Positions 24,101 through 32,259 of a stretch of DNA of 33,674 nucleotides are shown piece after piece; within the stretch, counting starts at the first letter, position 1; every line of letters begins with the position of its first letter. The notes under the pieces were generated by a model. That model was given only the letters and a program-made list of their open reading frames with translations, was not told the DNA's origin and did no database searches. Where the stretch lies: assembly GCF_016429255.1 (NCBI RefSeq), contig NZ_JAELUG010000080.1:1-33674 (forward strand). Direction: 5' to 3'. The position numbers and the translations under genes were made by a program. Origin of the DNA: Rhizobium sp. ASV8 (lineage in GTDB: Bacteria; Pseudomonadota; Alphaproteobacteria; Rhizobiales; Rhizobiaceae).

Positions 24101-24393
24101 GCCGCCGGGTTCTTCTCGGAGCTTCCCTGATGGCGATTAACGGACGCATCCAGCGGGAAGGGGAGGTCGTCCATTTGGTGGCACAGCAGCTCTTCGATCT
24201 CTCGGCGGATCTCTCAGGGCTCGCTGACCGCGATGAGTCCTTCACGCTGCCCCTGACCAGGGCGGACTATTTTACCCATGGCGGTGGGCCGGATCCGCGG
24301 GAAAGTCCGAAGCGTGCCGTCAGGCCGAGGGATATCTATGTTCCCGACCTGCATATCGATAGGCTGAAGGTGAAGAGCCGGAATTTTCATTGA
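21136..24393 (+). CDS. dnaE2: Error-prone DNA polymerase DnaE2
   Basis: A 1085-residue C-family DNA polymerase for translesion synthesis, damage-induced with ImuA and ImuB. Domains in order are an N-terminal PHP domain ([20 protein letters not shown]), palm and catalytic Asp residues in [16 protein letters not shown] near residue 370-376, and fingers and thumb including [20 protein letters not shown] and [15 protein letters not shown]. A helix-hairpin-helix region around [20 protein letters not shown] follows, then a C-terminal OB-fold ([19 protein letters not shown]). Length and motifs match DnaE2 rather than replicative DnaE1. The start overlaps the imuB stop. No frameshift is seen. Confidence 0.95.
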   Translation: [1085 protein letters not shown]

Positions 24394-24480
24394 ACTCGTC
24401 CGCTGTCGAACCCAGCCGATGGTTCGCGACAAGCAGAACCTCGTCAGTCAAGGCAATCCGAGCCACGACAGCGCTGCGCG

Positions 24481-24723
24481 CTAGGTTGTTGGCTTCTTCA
24501 AGCGAATGCCGGGCCCGCCGCCATTCTCGGGAATAAACTCGATCCCGGCGGCTTCGAATACCGACCGAAGATGATCCACCGTTGACTGTTTTAGGTCTTC
24601 GCCACGCTCGAAGCGAACAAGTGTGTTGGTGGAGAGATCCGCACGCTTTGCGCATTCTACAATGCTCCATCCAAGAGCTGCGCGCGCCATACGGAACTGA
24701 AGTACCAACATAAAAATCGCCAT
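24481..24723 (-). CDS. Small XRE-family regulator
   Basis: An 80-residue DNA-binding protein with a Cro/C1 helix-turn-helix: RMARAALGWSIVECAKRADL, then STNTLVRFERGED and DHLRSVFEAAGIEFI. The pattern 'A RAALGWS ... T..RFERG' and the tail IEFIPENGGGPGIRL are typical of very common small rhizobial XRE regulators. In-frame Met codons at 24711 and 24690 are alternative starts, and no strong ribosome site decides. It is divergent from the coiled-coil gene at 24859, with a perfect inverted repeat between them that could be a control site. Confidence 0.78.
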   Translation of the reverse strand: MAIFMLVLQFRMARAALGWSIVECAKRADLSTNTLVRFERGEDLKQSTVDHLRSVFEAAGIEFIPENGGGPGIRLKKPTT

Positions 24724-24792
24724 ATTCTGGCGAAAGCTATTGCTTCGCCACTATTTAAAGTTTACTATCTTCAAATCTGCTACTTGGCAGAC

Positions 24793-24826
24793 GGTCTGAT
24801 GGGGCGGTGCAACGCCCCATCAGACC
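24793..24826. repeat. Perfect 14-bp inverted repeat
   Basis: GGTCTGATGGGGCG (24793-24806), a six-base loop GTGCAA, then CGCCCCATCAGACC (24813-24826) form a perfect dyad between the divergent XRE gene and the gene at 24859. No T-tract follows on either side, so a simple intrinsic terminator is unlikely. It could be an operator, an attenuator-like hairpin in the leader of the 24859 gene, or a dispersed palindromic element. Confidence 0.8.
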
Positions 24827-24858
24827 TGACCACAATCAAGCTGTTCGGAGCTCGGATC

Positions 24859-25470
24859 ATGGGTGATTCTGAGAATAGCAGAACTTTATCAAAAATCATG
24901 CAACGCCACATGCTCGCAACCGTTGCAGAACCGCACGGGGATGCGGCACTAACGCTATGGAGCGAGTGGTTTCTGCTGCATGAGAAGCGCGAAGCCCTAT
25001 CTGTCAAACAGCAGGCGATGGAAACCCGTCTCCTGACGATGGTCGGCAGCACCCCGATCATAGATCTGGCCATTCCGGGCGATGAGGTTTCCGCGTTTGC
25101 TGCAACCGATGATGAAATCGACGCTCTTCTTCCCGGAGAGCATATGGCGGACGCGAGAAGGCGCGCCAAAATCGAGCTCGACAAGCTGCGCGCGGAATGG
25201 CAGGCGGCAGACGACCAACTCGGCTACAGCCGGGCGCATCAGGAGGAACTGGATGTTATGCATGCCGAGCTCGAGGCTGCACAGCGCCTCTGGGCGGCCC
25301 CGGCCCGCACGATCGCCGGCGTTACGGCCAAACTACATGCCCTCGTCGAATGGGAGGATCCCGGCACCACTCCAGGCGAAAGCCCCTGGCCAGAACTGCG
25401 CTCCATCCTTGGCGATCTCATCAAGATCGGCGAACTCGACGGGATCTCTGAAGCAGCTGACGGGACTTAG
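24859..25470 (+). CDS. Hypothetical helical protein
   Basis: A 203-residue soluble protein, mostly helical, with coiled-coil-like segments at about 100-150 (RRRAKIELDKLRAEWQAADD and HAELEAAQRLW). It contains DEIDALLPGEH and a proline-rich WEDPGTTPGESPWPELR near the C-terminus. The ATG at 24859 has GGAG upstream at about 24846; an in-frame TTG at 24784 would place the start upstream of the perfect inverted repeat. I do not recognise a function, though proteins of this look are common in rhizobial genomes. Confidence 0.6.
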   Translation: MGDSENSRTLSKIMQRHMLATVAEPHGDAALTLWSEWFLLHEKREALSVKQQAMETRLLTMVGSTPIIDLAIPGDEVSAFAATDDEIDALLPGEHMADARRRAKIELDKLRAEWQAADDQLGYSRAHQEELDVMHAELEAAQRLWAAPARTIAGVTAKLHALVEWEDPGTTPGESPWPELRSILGDLIKIGELDGISEAADGT

Positions 25471-25587
25471 TGCTCGCTTCGCAGCTTCTGCCTCTCGAGA
25501 GCAGCCAGTCTGCTACAGGCCCCAAAACCGGGCAATCCATACGAGCGACACGCATGTCCGCCGCTGAGGGATTTGAAATAGAAGGCT

Positions 25588-25632
25588 CCTTGTGCAAAAG
25601 GGGTTAAAGGTTCGACTCCCTTCAAGAGCAAT
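25588..25632 (+). other. tRNA T-arm-like fragment
   Basis: GGTTCGACTCC (25609-25619) matches the tRNA T-loop consensus and is followed by CTTCAAGAGCA, which resembles a 3' acceptor strand. GCTCCTTG 20 bases upstream could partly pair with CAAGAGC. No D-arm or anticodon arm fits in the space, so there is no complete tRNA. It may be a duplicated tRNA 3' end left by an integrative element (an att site), or chance. Confidence 0.2.
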
Positions 25633-25753
25633 GCATTCTTCAGTCATCGATTCGAGTTGGAGACATCGTCGTCAACCGTATCGATGAAGCGTGCGAGCAT
25701 TTCGTTCCGCGCGACCGAAGCTGCAACATTGTCAGTCATAAGTACGGCACGAG

Positions 25754-25776
25754 ATGGGCCGGCATCGCCGGCCCAT
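25754..25776 (-). terminator. Strong hairpin after the SPFH gene
   Basis: A 10-bp perfect stem (ATGGGCCGGC / GCCGGCCCAT) with a three-base loop lies seven bases beyond the stop codon of the SPFH gene, in the position of a terminator. No T-run follows on the minus strand (ATCTCGTGCC), so it may slow polymerase or protect the mRNA 3' end rather than act as a full intrinsic terminator. Confidence 0.5.
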
Positions 25777-25782
25777 GGACAA

Positions 25783-27732
25783 TCAATCATGTGCGATCGC
25801 CGCGGGAACGGCAGCTGGTGGCTCCTTCCGTCCAAGCCGGTCGGCGACCAGCATCGACAGCATCATTTCCACAAGACCATTGGTGGCCCCCTTTTCTCCG
25901 ACACCACCGCCGACCTGAATCTGCGGCACGAGCGGCAGCCTGCCGTTCTCGATAGCCTCGGCAAATCGCATGAGAACCTGCGAGTTAAGCTGATAGTCCG
26001 GGCCGCCGAAAGCCGCGACTTTCTTCTCGGTGGCCTCGGCTTCCGCCAGGCCAACGGCGCGCACTTTCTCTGCATCGGCAAGACCGGTTGCCTTGATACG
26101 ATCCGCATCGGCAAGTGCGATGGCCTTGATTCGCTCGGCCTCGCCGAGGCCCGCGAGGCGCACTTTCTCAGCCTCTGCCTTGGCGGTGACCTGAATGGTT
26201 TCCGCTTGCTGGCGGGTACGGGCAAGCTGCGCCTTACCCTCATTCTCGCTGATCTCGATGGTGAGTGCGGATGTTGTGATCTTGGCCTGTTGTTCGGCGA
26301 GAGCCTCCTTCTCGCGTAGCGTACGTTCCTGGATTGCTGCCGCCTCCTGCAATTTGTAGGTCTCGACCTTCTCAACGGCGATCTGGCGCTCACGCAGCTG
26401 GATCAGGATTTGCTCTATACTGTTCTGACCGTTGTTGGCGCGGGGCGTGCCGATCAGCACTTCCTGCAGTTCGAGGCTGTAGGAGGAGAACTTTTCGCGC
26501 ATTTCGTCACCGGATTTGCGCTGGATCTCGCTGCGCTCCTGCAATAGTTCGATCAAGGTTTTCGTCTGGGCGATATTCTTGAAATAGGCCGAAACCATTG
26601 GATCGAGCGTTTGTTCGACCAGCCGCTTGATATCGCCAAAGCGCTGTACGACCAGCGGCGCCTTCATGTAGTCGATGTGGACGACGACGGATAGCGGCAG
26701 CATGGGTTCGAACGCATCCTTGGTGATTAGTGAGACTTCGGACAGGTTCTCGTCCAGCCGGTGTTCGCCATATTGTTCCTTGGTCCATTTGAGCACGAAG
26801 TTGGTGGTCGGTACGATGACGATGTTCCCGGCATATGTGTTGAAGGCATATTTGCCGGGCAGAAGCGGAGTCGACCACACACCGCGTGCACCCGTTTCAA
26901 CGAGCTCGCCGTGGCGATAGGCCTGGCCAGAAATGTCGTCGCCGCGGCGACCTGTATAGGAAACGACGACGCCGACCGTACCGACGCCGATAATCGTCTT
27001 GTCGACCAACTCGACGGTCGCGAAGATGCGGTTGAGGAAATAGCTACCGTCGGCAAGCACCTGCAGCTGTCGGCCGCGATAGCCGCCGGCATTGAGAAAC
27101 TTCTCGGGATCTTGAAAATTGTTATGGAAGTTCAGATCTTTCGGATCGTTGGCGACCGTCGGTGCAATGATTTCGCCGTCGGGCAGCGCCGGACCGTCGT
27201 GGATTGTCACGATACCGATCATGTCCTCCGCGTCATGGATGACGACTGGTTCGAAACCGTGACGCTCGGTGATCAGCGTCGACATGTCAGCAAACAGCTT
27301 CTGTTCCGATGAGCTCAGATTGATAGCATGGGTCGATTGAGCAGTCAGCACGATGAACTGTGCAAGATTGATGGCATAGGTGCCTTCACGCAGGATCTTG
27401 CGCTGCGGACCTTTCTGGCCGCCATTGACGAGGAAGTCGCGCACATCCTGGAAATCGGCGGCTTGGACATTCGAGGCCAGTGTTTGGGTCGGCGGCAGCG
27501 GCGTGCCGTCACGAGCGAAGACATAGCCGATCTGACCTTGCGGGATGGTCACGAGATTGGCGCGATGCATCGAATATTGGAACGGCATGAAGAAATGCAG
27601 GCCACCACGTACGACATCCGGCTGGAAGCCGGCCTCGCCTTTGAGCGCAATGAAGCCATTCTTGACCGAGCCGCGAAAACTCCAAAGCTTTTCAAGGATG
27701 CCGAGCCTGTCATTGGGAATGTAGCGGACCAC
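25783..27732 (-). CDS. SPFH/flotillin-like protein, body
   Basis: A 649-codon frame of a large SPFH (band 7) protein. SPFH proteins form membrane-anchored rings or scaffolds. The N-terminus (RYIPNDRLGILEKLW) leads into SPFH beta domains (GGLHFFMPFQYSMHRANLVT, IPQGQIGYVFARDGTPLPP, TGARGVWSTPLLPGKYAFNT). A long Ala/Glu/Lys coiled coil follows at about residues 450-590, with repeats such as AEKVRLAGLGEAERIKAIAL, and a C-terminal GGGVGEKGATNGL. The only available start is a GTG (27730-27732) with no ribosome site. Three codons upstream in the same frame lies a TAG, and before that a well-initiated membrane segment (27739-27828). The gene is thus probably the 3' part of a nonsense-interrupted gene, unless reinitiation or readthrough occurs. 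Confidence 0.8.
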   Translation of the reverse strand: MVRYIPNDRLGILEKLWSFRGSVKNGFIALKGEAGFQPDVVRGGLHFFMPFQYSMHRANLVTIPQGQIGYVFARDGTPLPPTQTLASNVQAADFQDVRDFLVNGGQKGPQRKILREGTYAINLAQFIVLTAQSTHAINLSSSEQKLFADMSTLITERHGFEPVVIHDAEDMIGIVTIHDGPALPDGEIIAPTVANDPKDLNFHNNFQDPEKFLNAGGYRGRQLQVLADGSYFLNRIFATVELVDKTIIGVGTVGVVVSYTGRRGDDISGQAYRHGELVETGARGVWSTPLLPGKYAFNTYAGNIVIVPTTNFVLKWTKEQYGEHRLDENLSEVSLITKDAFEPMLPLSVVVHIDYMKAPLVVQRFGDIKRLVEQTLDPMVSAYFKNIAQTKTLIELLQERSEIQRKSGDEMREKFSSYSLELQEVLIGTPRANNGQNSIEQILIQLRERQIAVEKVETYKLQEAAAIQERTLREKEALAEQQAKITTSALTIEISENEGKAQLARTRQQAETIQVTAKAEAEKVRLAGLGEAERIKAIALADADRIKATGLADAEKVRAVGLAEAEATEKKVAAFGGPDYQLNSQVLMRFAEAIENGRLPLVPQIQVGGGVGEKGATNGLVEMMLSMLVADRLGRKEPPAAVPAAIAHD

Positions 27733-27738
27733 ACCGCT

Positions 27739-27828
27739 CTATCGAAAGATTATTGCCAGCACGACAACGGGAATGGCGATCTCGATCGCCACCCATTCCA
27801 TCGGACTGAGATTGGTGAGGGCTTCCAT
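27739..27828 (-). CDS. 29-residue membrane segment upstream of SPFH body
   Basis: ATG at 27826-27828 with a strong ribosome site AGGAGAG (27842-27836 region) opens MEALTNLSPMEWVAIEIAIP followed by VVVLAIIFR and a TAG at 27739-27741. This single transmembrane helix is just what SPFH proteins carry ahead of the RYIPN segment. The following codons AGC GGT GTG GTC CGC TAC are in the same frame and continue into the SPFH body. Either one gene has suffered a point mutation (for example CAG to TAG), or this is a tiny separate membrane peptide. Confidence 0.6.
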   Translation of the reverse strand: MEALTNLSPMEWVAIEIAIPVVVLAIIFR

Positions 27829-28699
27829 CTCTTCTCTCCTATGGGCGCACAGGCTCGTCCACCCGACAGCCGCCCGGTTGATTTTGGTTGATAAGACGGG
27901 GAGATTGCGCGCCCACGCGGTCGGCACACCTAGAGTGCGTCGAAGGTTTGGGTTGCTCATTGCATGGGAGAATGACCGCGTGCTCTCAGTCCCCACTGAG
28001 GAAGGCGTGGTCTTGATGCGGTCTCACATCGGTGTTGCCTTGATAGACATAACGATGAACGACGTAGGCATTGCCCTTATAGGTTTAAAGACGTGTAGCG
28101 CGGAAATCGGATAAGTACTTCCAACGATTTCGCTATTTCGAGCATTTGATTCTACCAAATGATGCAGGGTCTCGTGATTCTCATGTGCCCTTTAGGATTC
28201 ACATGAGCTGGACCTGGGTTGGTACGGCTGCGATTCGTTTCAGATATCGATCCGATCTAGTCTGGAAGTGCTGAAGCGAGGCTTAGTTGCCAAAGCTGCC
28301 GACTATAGGAACGGGCGCCTTTATCATTCGGAGATTGTCATGGCCGTTGATTACTGGTGAACTGTTGTGACGACTATGAAAAGCCCTTTCTTCGTTATGC
28401 TTGAGTTGCCCACGCGTTTTTCCCGCCCGATTATCAAGCCGCTCAATCTCGACCTTGCAAAGCTCAGATGCGTGGGTTTGCGCCCAACGCAAGAGTATGG
28501 GGAGACACATGGCGGGTCGTCAAATTTACATTCGTATTCGCGACTCAGCCAAGCCTAGTCAGCCTGAGCAGAGCGCTTTTGTTGTTCGTTGCGCGGAATT
28601 GTAGGCTGGCGTTGCCGCGAACGATTTGCCTGGGCTGGCTGCACGACTTGCTCCAGATCGGATTATGCGTGGCTGCTGCTGTAACATCGACATGCGAAC
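27829..28699. other. Gene-poor region
   Basis: About 870 bases without a convincing gene. One very small frame at 28510-28604 (MAGRQIYIRIRDSAKPSQPE onward, 31 codons) has GGGGAG upstream but no known relatives. A perfect 8-bp inverted repeat CTCATGTG / CACATGAG (28180-28187 and 28200-28207) is present with a 12-base loop; its role is unknown. The promoter of the SPFH gene should lie near 27850-27950. Confidence 0.5.
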
Positions 28700-31561
28700 C
28701 TACCGTTGAGCAGGGGAGCCCGGTATCACCTCCAGTTTCCAGAATTTCTCTGGTCTAAAATAGGCCTCTGCCACGGCACGTACATTCTGGGCTGTGACGT
28801 TCTCGTAGCCACTGCGCACCGAGCGCAGAAAATCGGTGTAGCGGACGTTGGCTTGAATGGCGGAAAGCTGTGATAGCCAATAATCATTTCGCTGACGCCT
28901 CTGATCAAGACTTGCGACAAGACCGTCCTTTGCACGAGCGAGCTCGTCCTGCGTAACGTCCATCGTTCGCATGTCATCCAGGATCTTCTCGGTGACATCA
29001 TAAAAATGTTGGACCTTGTTCGGTGTTGTCTCTGCGAAGACATAGGAATAGCCGTAGTTGGCCAAAACCTCGGATAGAAGGGTCTCTCCTTGAGGAGTAT
29101 ATGTTGCGCCCTCTTTGCGACGGAACTCGGTGGTCAATCTGTCAAGAAGGATCCTGCCGGCCACTTTTGTCGTATAGGCACGAGGCAAATCCGATAAGAG
29201 ATCTCCGATCGGAAACGCAAGGAGCGCCGCCGCGCTATCGCGACGCTCGCTTTGATGCAACACGACCGGCTTTGTTGTCGGCGTCGGAAAGTGCGCGGAT
29301 AGGCGAGCATCTGTCGGTTCGGTCGCGGTGCGCGCGGATAGCGCCCCGAAGGTCGCAGCGGTAAATCGAATTGCATCGTCGATTGTCACATCGCCGACGA
29401 TGCTGACGTTAACTGATCCGTTAGCCAGACAGGGCGCAAATTGAGCCTGGAATTCAGCAGGTGTGGCTGACGCGATTTCCCTTTTCTCGGTGGCAGCCCA
29501 ACGCGGGTCACCGGCGTGCAACAAGCGGGGAAGATAACGCTCGACTATTTTGCCGGCAGGCAGATCGGCCACATCGAGATCGTGCTTGTAACCATTTTGA
29601 AGGTGCTGGAAGGCCTGTGGGCGGTAAGCCGGATCGGACGTATAGGCCGCAAGGAGCTGCATTTGTAATGGAAGATCTTCCGGACGGGTCTTGCCCTGAA
29701 GCGCAAAAGCCTCGTCGTTGAACGAGAAACGGATGCTAACGTCCTTGCCCGAGAGAGCCTGCCACATCTCATCGTAGCCGATGGCGCGCAATCCGCCGGG
29801 AATAAATGCTCCCGCCGCCCAACTGGCCGCTTGTTGAGCCACGGGAAAATCACGCCGGCCGTGACCTATATCAGCTCGGACCCAAACCTCACCTTCATGC
29901 AATTTTGTTGGCTTCACGGCTAGGTGCACACCATTGGCAAAGCTGACCAAAGTGATCCCTAAATCGTCGACGGCATGGCTTTCGTTGACAACGCCTGGCG
30001 GTCCGAAGCTTGTGTAGGGCCACGACGGGACTGGGGTGGCCACTGGCGCCGATACGGATACGGCCTGTAACGATTTAAAGGCCTTCGCGACACTAGATTC
30101 ATGACCGGGAATCTCTATGGGTGTCTGCACGATTATATGTGGGCCATCAACCGCGAAGGCTTGCTGTATCGCCCTGTTCACTTCGGTGATGGTTAGACCT
30201 TTCGTCGCCTCATCGAACAGCGCCAGAGCGTCGGACGGAGAGATGAAGACTGTCTGGTCGACAACGCTTGCAACGAGCCGGTCGGCGATTGAGCTGCTGG
30301 TGCGCGCGCGCTCGCCTGCAACTGCAGCCATCAAGGAAACTCGGTCGTTCTGCAGTTCACGATCCAACTCTGGCGCCAGGACACCGAATTTGACGAGGCG
30401 ACGTTGTTCCTGATCGAGGGCGGCCAGTGCCTGTCGCCATGCCGAGGGCTCGATTTGGGCCGAAACTGAAAGCATGTCCGCCGATTTGTACAGATCCACG
30501 ACCTTGACTTTTGCCCAAGCGAACGGGTTATCGGCTCGGTGCGCAACAAGATCGAAGCGATGTGCTAGGACTTGCAGGCCAAGATCTCGGATCCGCTTTA
30601 GTCGTCGGGAAGCGCGTGTGTCGACCGACTGATCATGAGGGCGCATCCAGGCGAGTTCAAGGATCCCCACGCCACTGGTCGGCTTAAGGACGTCAAAGCC
30701 ACCCGGATGAGACCGAAGTCTACCGAGATCACGTCTTGGGGCAGCGTCGCCTACACCTGTCCAATCCTCGAAACGCCGCCTAATTTCAGATTCGACTGTG
30801 ATCGGATCGATCTCACCGACAACAACAAGCGTCGCGCGTTCTGGGCGGTAGTTTACGCGATAAAAGTCCCGCAGGCGCCCAATAGGAGCGTTCCGAATGA
30901 CGGTTGTCTCACCGATCGGCCGGCGCAGGGGAGCGAGTTGCCCGGCAAGTCGCAAGCGAAGGATCTTCTTGTCGACCCGGGACTGTGGCGTATCAATGAC
31001 GCGCTCTTCTGAGAGGATCACCCCCCGTTCCCGTTCGAAGGCGCCTGGATCGAGCTTCAGCTCGCTGGCGGTTTCGCGCATCAGCATCAAGCCGGTCGAA
31101 ACGGTATCCGCATCGACTTTCGGAAAATTGAGTTTGTAAACGGTTTCATTGAAACTCGTATAGGCGTTGACGTCAGGTCCCCACGTCAGTCCCTTGCGTT
31201 CGAGGAGAGGGATCATCTCGTCAATTGAAACGTGCGTACTCCCTCTAAACGCCATGTGCTCGAGAAAATGGGCCAACCCTCGTTGGTCATCGTCTTCGTC
31301 CCTGGATCCCGCTTCCACCAGGAAACGTATAGCCACCTGTCCGCTCGGCGCGGCGTTTCGCATGATCGCGAATTTCATTCCGTTTGCGAGGGTTCCATAT
31401 CGGATCGCTGCTTCCGGCTGGAGGTCGCTTGCGGCGTGCGGCCATGGTGTTAAAGGTTCGGCGGCTTCAACGGATGATGCCATCGCGGCGGCGGCAGCGA
31501 AGTGTGCCAAAAGCAGCAGATTGCGCAGCGGGATTGAAAATCCCGAATGGAAGAAGGGCAT
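28700..31561 (-). CDS. Exported M16 zinc metallopeptidase (pitrilysin family)
   Basis: A 953-residue M16 protease. M16 members are clamshell-shaped zinc enzymes that degrade unfolded peptides. The inverted zinc motif HxxEH is present as LAHFLEHMAFRG (His98, Glu101, His102), with a downstream Glu in RERGVILSEE as the likely third ligand. Two M16 halves are visible: an active N-terminal half, and a C-terminal half from about residue 500 (GVHLAVKPTKLHEGEVWVRA). An N-terminal export signal (NLLLLAHFAAAAAMASSVEA, then AEP) argues for a periplasmic location. The ATG at 31561 is preferred because it places the signal peptide normally; an ATG at 31657 would overlap the upstream glycosyltransferase gene. 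The active site is intact. Confidence 0.88.
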   Translation of the reverse strand: MPFFHSGFSIPLRNLLLLAHFAAAAAMASSVEAAEPLTPWPHAASDLQPEAAIRYGTLANGMKFAIMRNAAPSGQVAIRFLVEAGSRDEDDDQRGLAHFLEHMAFRGSTHVSIDEMIPLLERKGLTWGPDVNAYTSFNETVYKLNFPKVDADTVSTGLMLMRETASELKLDPGAFERERGVILSEERVIDTPQSRVDKKILRLRLAGQLAPLRRPIGETTVIRNAPIGRLRDFYRVNYRPERATLVVVGEIDPITVESEIRRRFEDWTGVGDAAPRRDLGRLRSHPGGFDVLKPTSGVGILELAWMRPHDQSVDTRASRRLKRIRDLGLQVLAHRFDLVAHRADNPFAWAKVKVVDLYKSADMLSVSAQIEPSAWRQALAALDQEQRRLVKFGVLAPELDRELQNDRVSLMAAVAGERARTSSSIADRLVASVVDQTVFISPSDALALFDEATKGLTITEVNRAIQQAFAVDGPHIIVQTPIEIPGHESSVAKAFKSLQAVSVSAPVATPVPSWPYTSFGPPGVVNESHAVDDLGITLVSFANGVHLAVKPTKLHEGEVWVRADIGHGRRDFPVAQQAASWAAGAFIPGGLRAIGYDEMWQALSGKDVSIRFSFNDEAFALQGKTRPEDLPLQMQLLAAYTSDPAYRPQAFQHLQNGYKHDLDVADLPAGKIVERYLPRLLHAGDPRWAATEKREIASATPAEFQAQFAPCLANGSVNVSIVGDVTIDDAIRFTAATFGALSARTATEPTDARLSAHFPTPTTKPVVLHQSERRDSAAALLAFPIGDLLSDLPRAYTTKVAGRILLDRLTTEFRRKEGATYTPQGETLLSEVLANYGYSYVFAETTPNKVQHFYDVTEKILDDMRTMDVTQDELARAKDGLVASLDQRRQRNDYWLSQLSAIQANVRYTDFLRSVRSGYENVTAQNVRAVAEAYFRPEKFWKLEVIPGSPAQR

Positions 31562-31638
31562 ATAAGTCTCGGAACTGGAGTGACGGAAGAGCTGGAGGCC
31601 TCGTTGCCTGATCGAATAAACTGCGGCGATCGTTGTGC

Positions 31639-32259
31639 TTACCACCCAATATCCCACGGGCGCGGCTTGCCATGAAAAATCACCACGCGAGCGTCGGCGG
31701 GAACTGACCCATCCCCGCTTTCATCGTCATGGAGTGCCTGTCTCACGTGCGATTTCCAAGAGACGATCTGGCCTGGCAACAGATCCTGCCATCGATCTGC
31801 GCGGTCGAGCCAGAAGCGCTCCAAAAAGGCCTGGTCACCACCCTTTTGGTACATGTCCATCCAGTGCTGGGGGCGATCGATCCATTCGGCCCAGACTTGG
31901 CCGCGAGCAGCCTCCGGTAGATACATGATTGATGATTGCAGACCCTCGGAGCGATAGATGTCGCGCATGAGTGTGAGCTGATTGACCGAGACAATGTCGG
32001 CAAGGCTCCCGACGATCGAAGTATCCAGATCCATGAACAGCACGTCCCCGGTGATATCAGGTCGAAAAAGCTCCATCTTCGACCACCAGCCCGCCCAGTC
32101 GTAAGCGAGCGACAATGTCCGGATGCCTGGAATCTCGATGTCGGAAAGACAGTGAAAGGCTGCCGCGGGCAGATGGGCTTTGGTCTGGTTGTGTAAACGC
32201 AAAACGTGGTCGGCTTGATACTCGCCGCCGGAGCGCAGCACGCAAAAGACAGAAATCAC
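31639..32259 (-). CDS. Glycosyltransferase, GT-A fold
   Basis: A 206-residue enzyme likely to transfer a sugar from a nucleotide donor in the cytoplasm. Evidence is the DxD-type metal/donor motif in GDVLFMDLDTSIVGSLADI, an upstream nucleotide-binding half (LRSGGEYQADHVLRLHN), the acceptor-side WSKMELFRPDITG, QGGDQAF-like KGGDQAFLERFW, and a C-terminal HGKPRPWD as in GT8-like enzymes. The start is a GTG at 32257-32259 with GAGG about ten bases upstream. It precedes the M16 protease gene on the same strand; a functional link is not evident. The sugar and acceptor cannot be told from sequence. Confidence 0.75.
   Translation of the reverse strand: MISVFCVLRSGGEYQADHVLRLHNQTKAHLPAAAFHCLSDIEIPGIRTLSLAYDWAGWWSKMELFRPDITGDVLFMDLDTSIVGSLADIVSVNQLTLMRDIYRSEGLQSSIMYLPEAARGQVWAEWIDRPQHWMDMYQKGGDQAFLERFWLDRADRWQDLLPGQIVSWKSHVRQALHDDESGDGSVPADARVVIFHGKPRPWDIGW

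Noticed and set aside
22426..24174. 582-codon open frame on the minus strand inside dnaE2
   Set aside because: It is antisense to well-conserved DnaE2 motifs. Long antisense frames are expected in high-GC genes, and the peptide has no family resemblance.
25600..25632. Complete tRNA gene
   Set aside because: Only a T-arm-like piece is present, the stem has a mismatch, and no D-arm or anticodon arm can be placed.
28180..28207. 8-bp inverted repeat as intrinsic terminator
   Set aside because: The loop is 12 bases, the stem is not GC-rich, no T-run follows, and no gene ends nearby.
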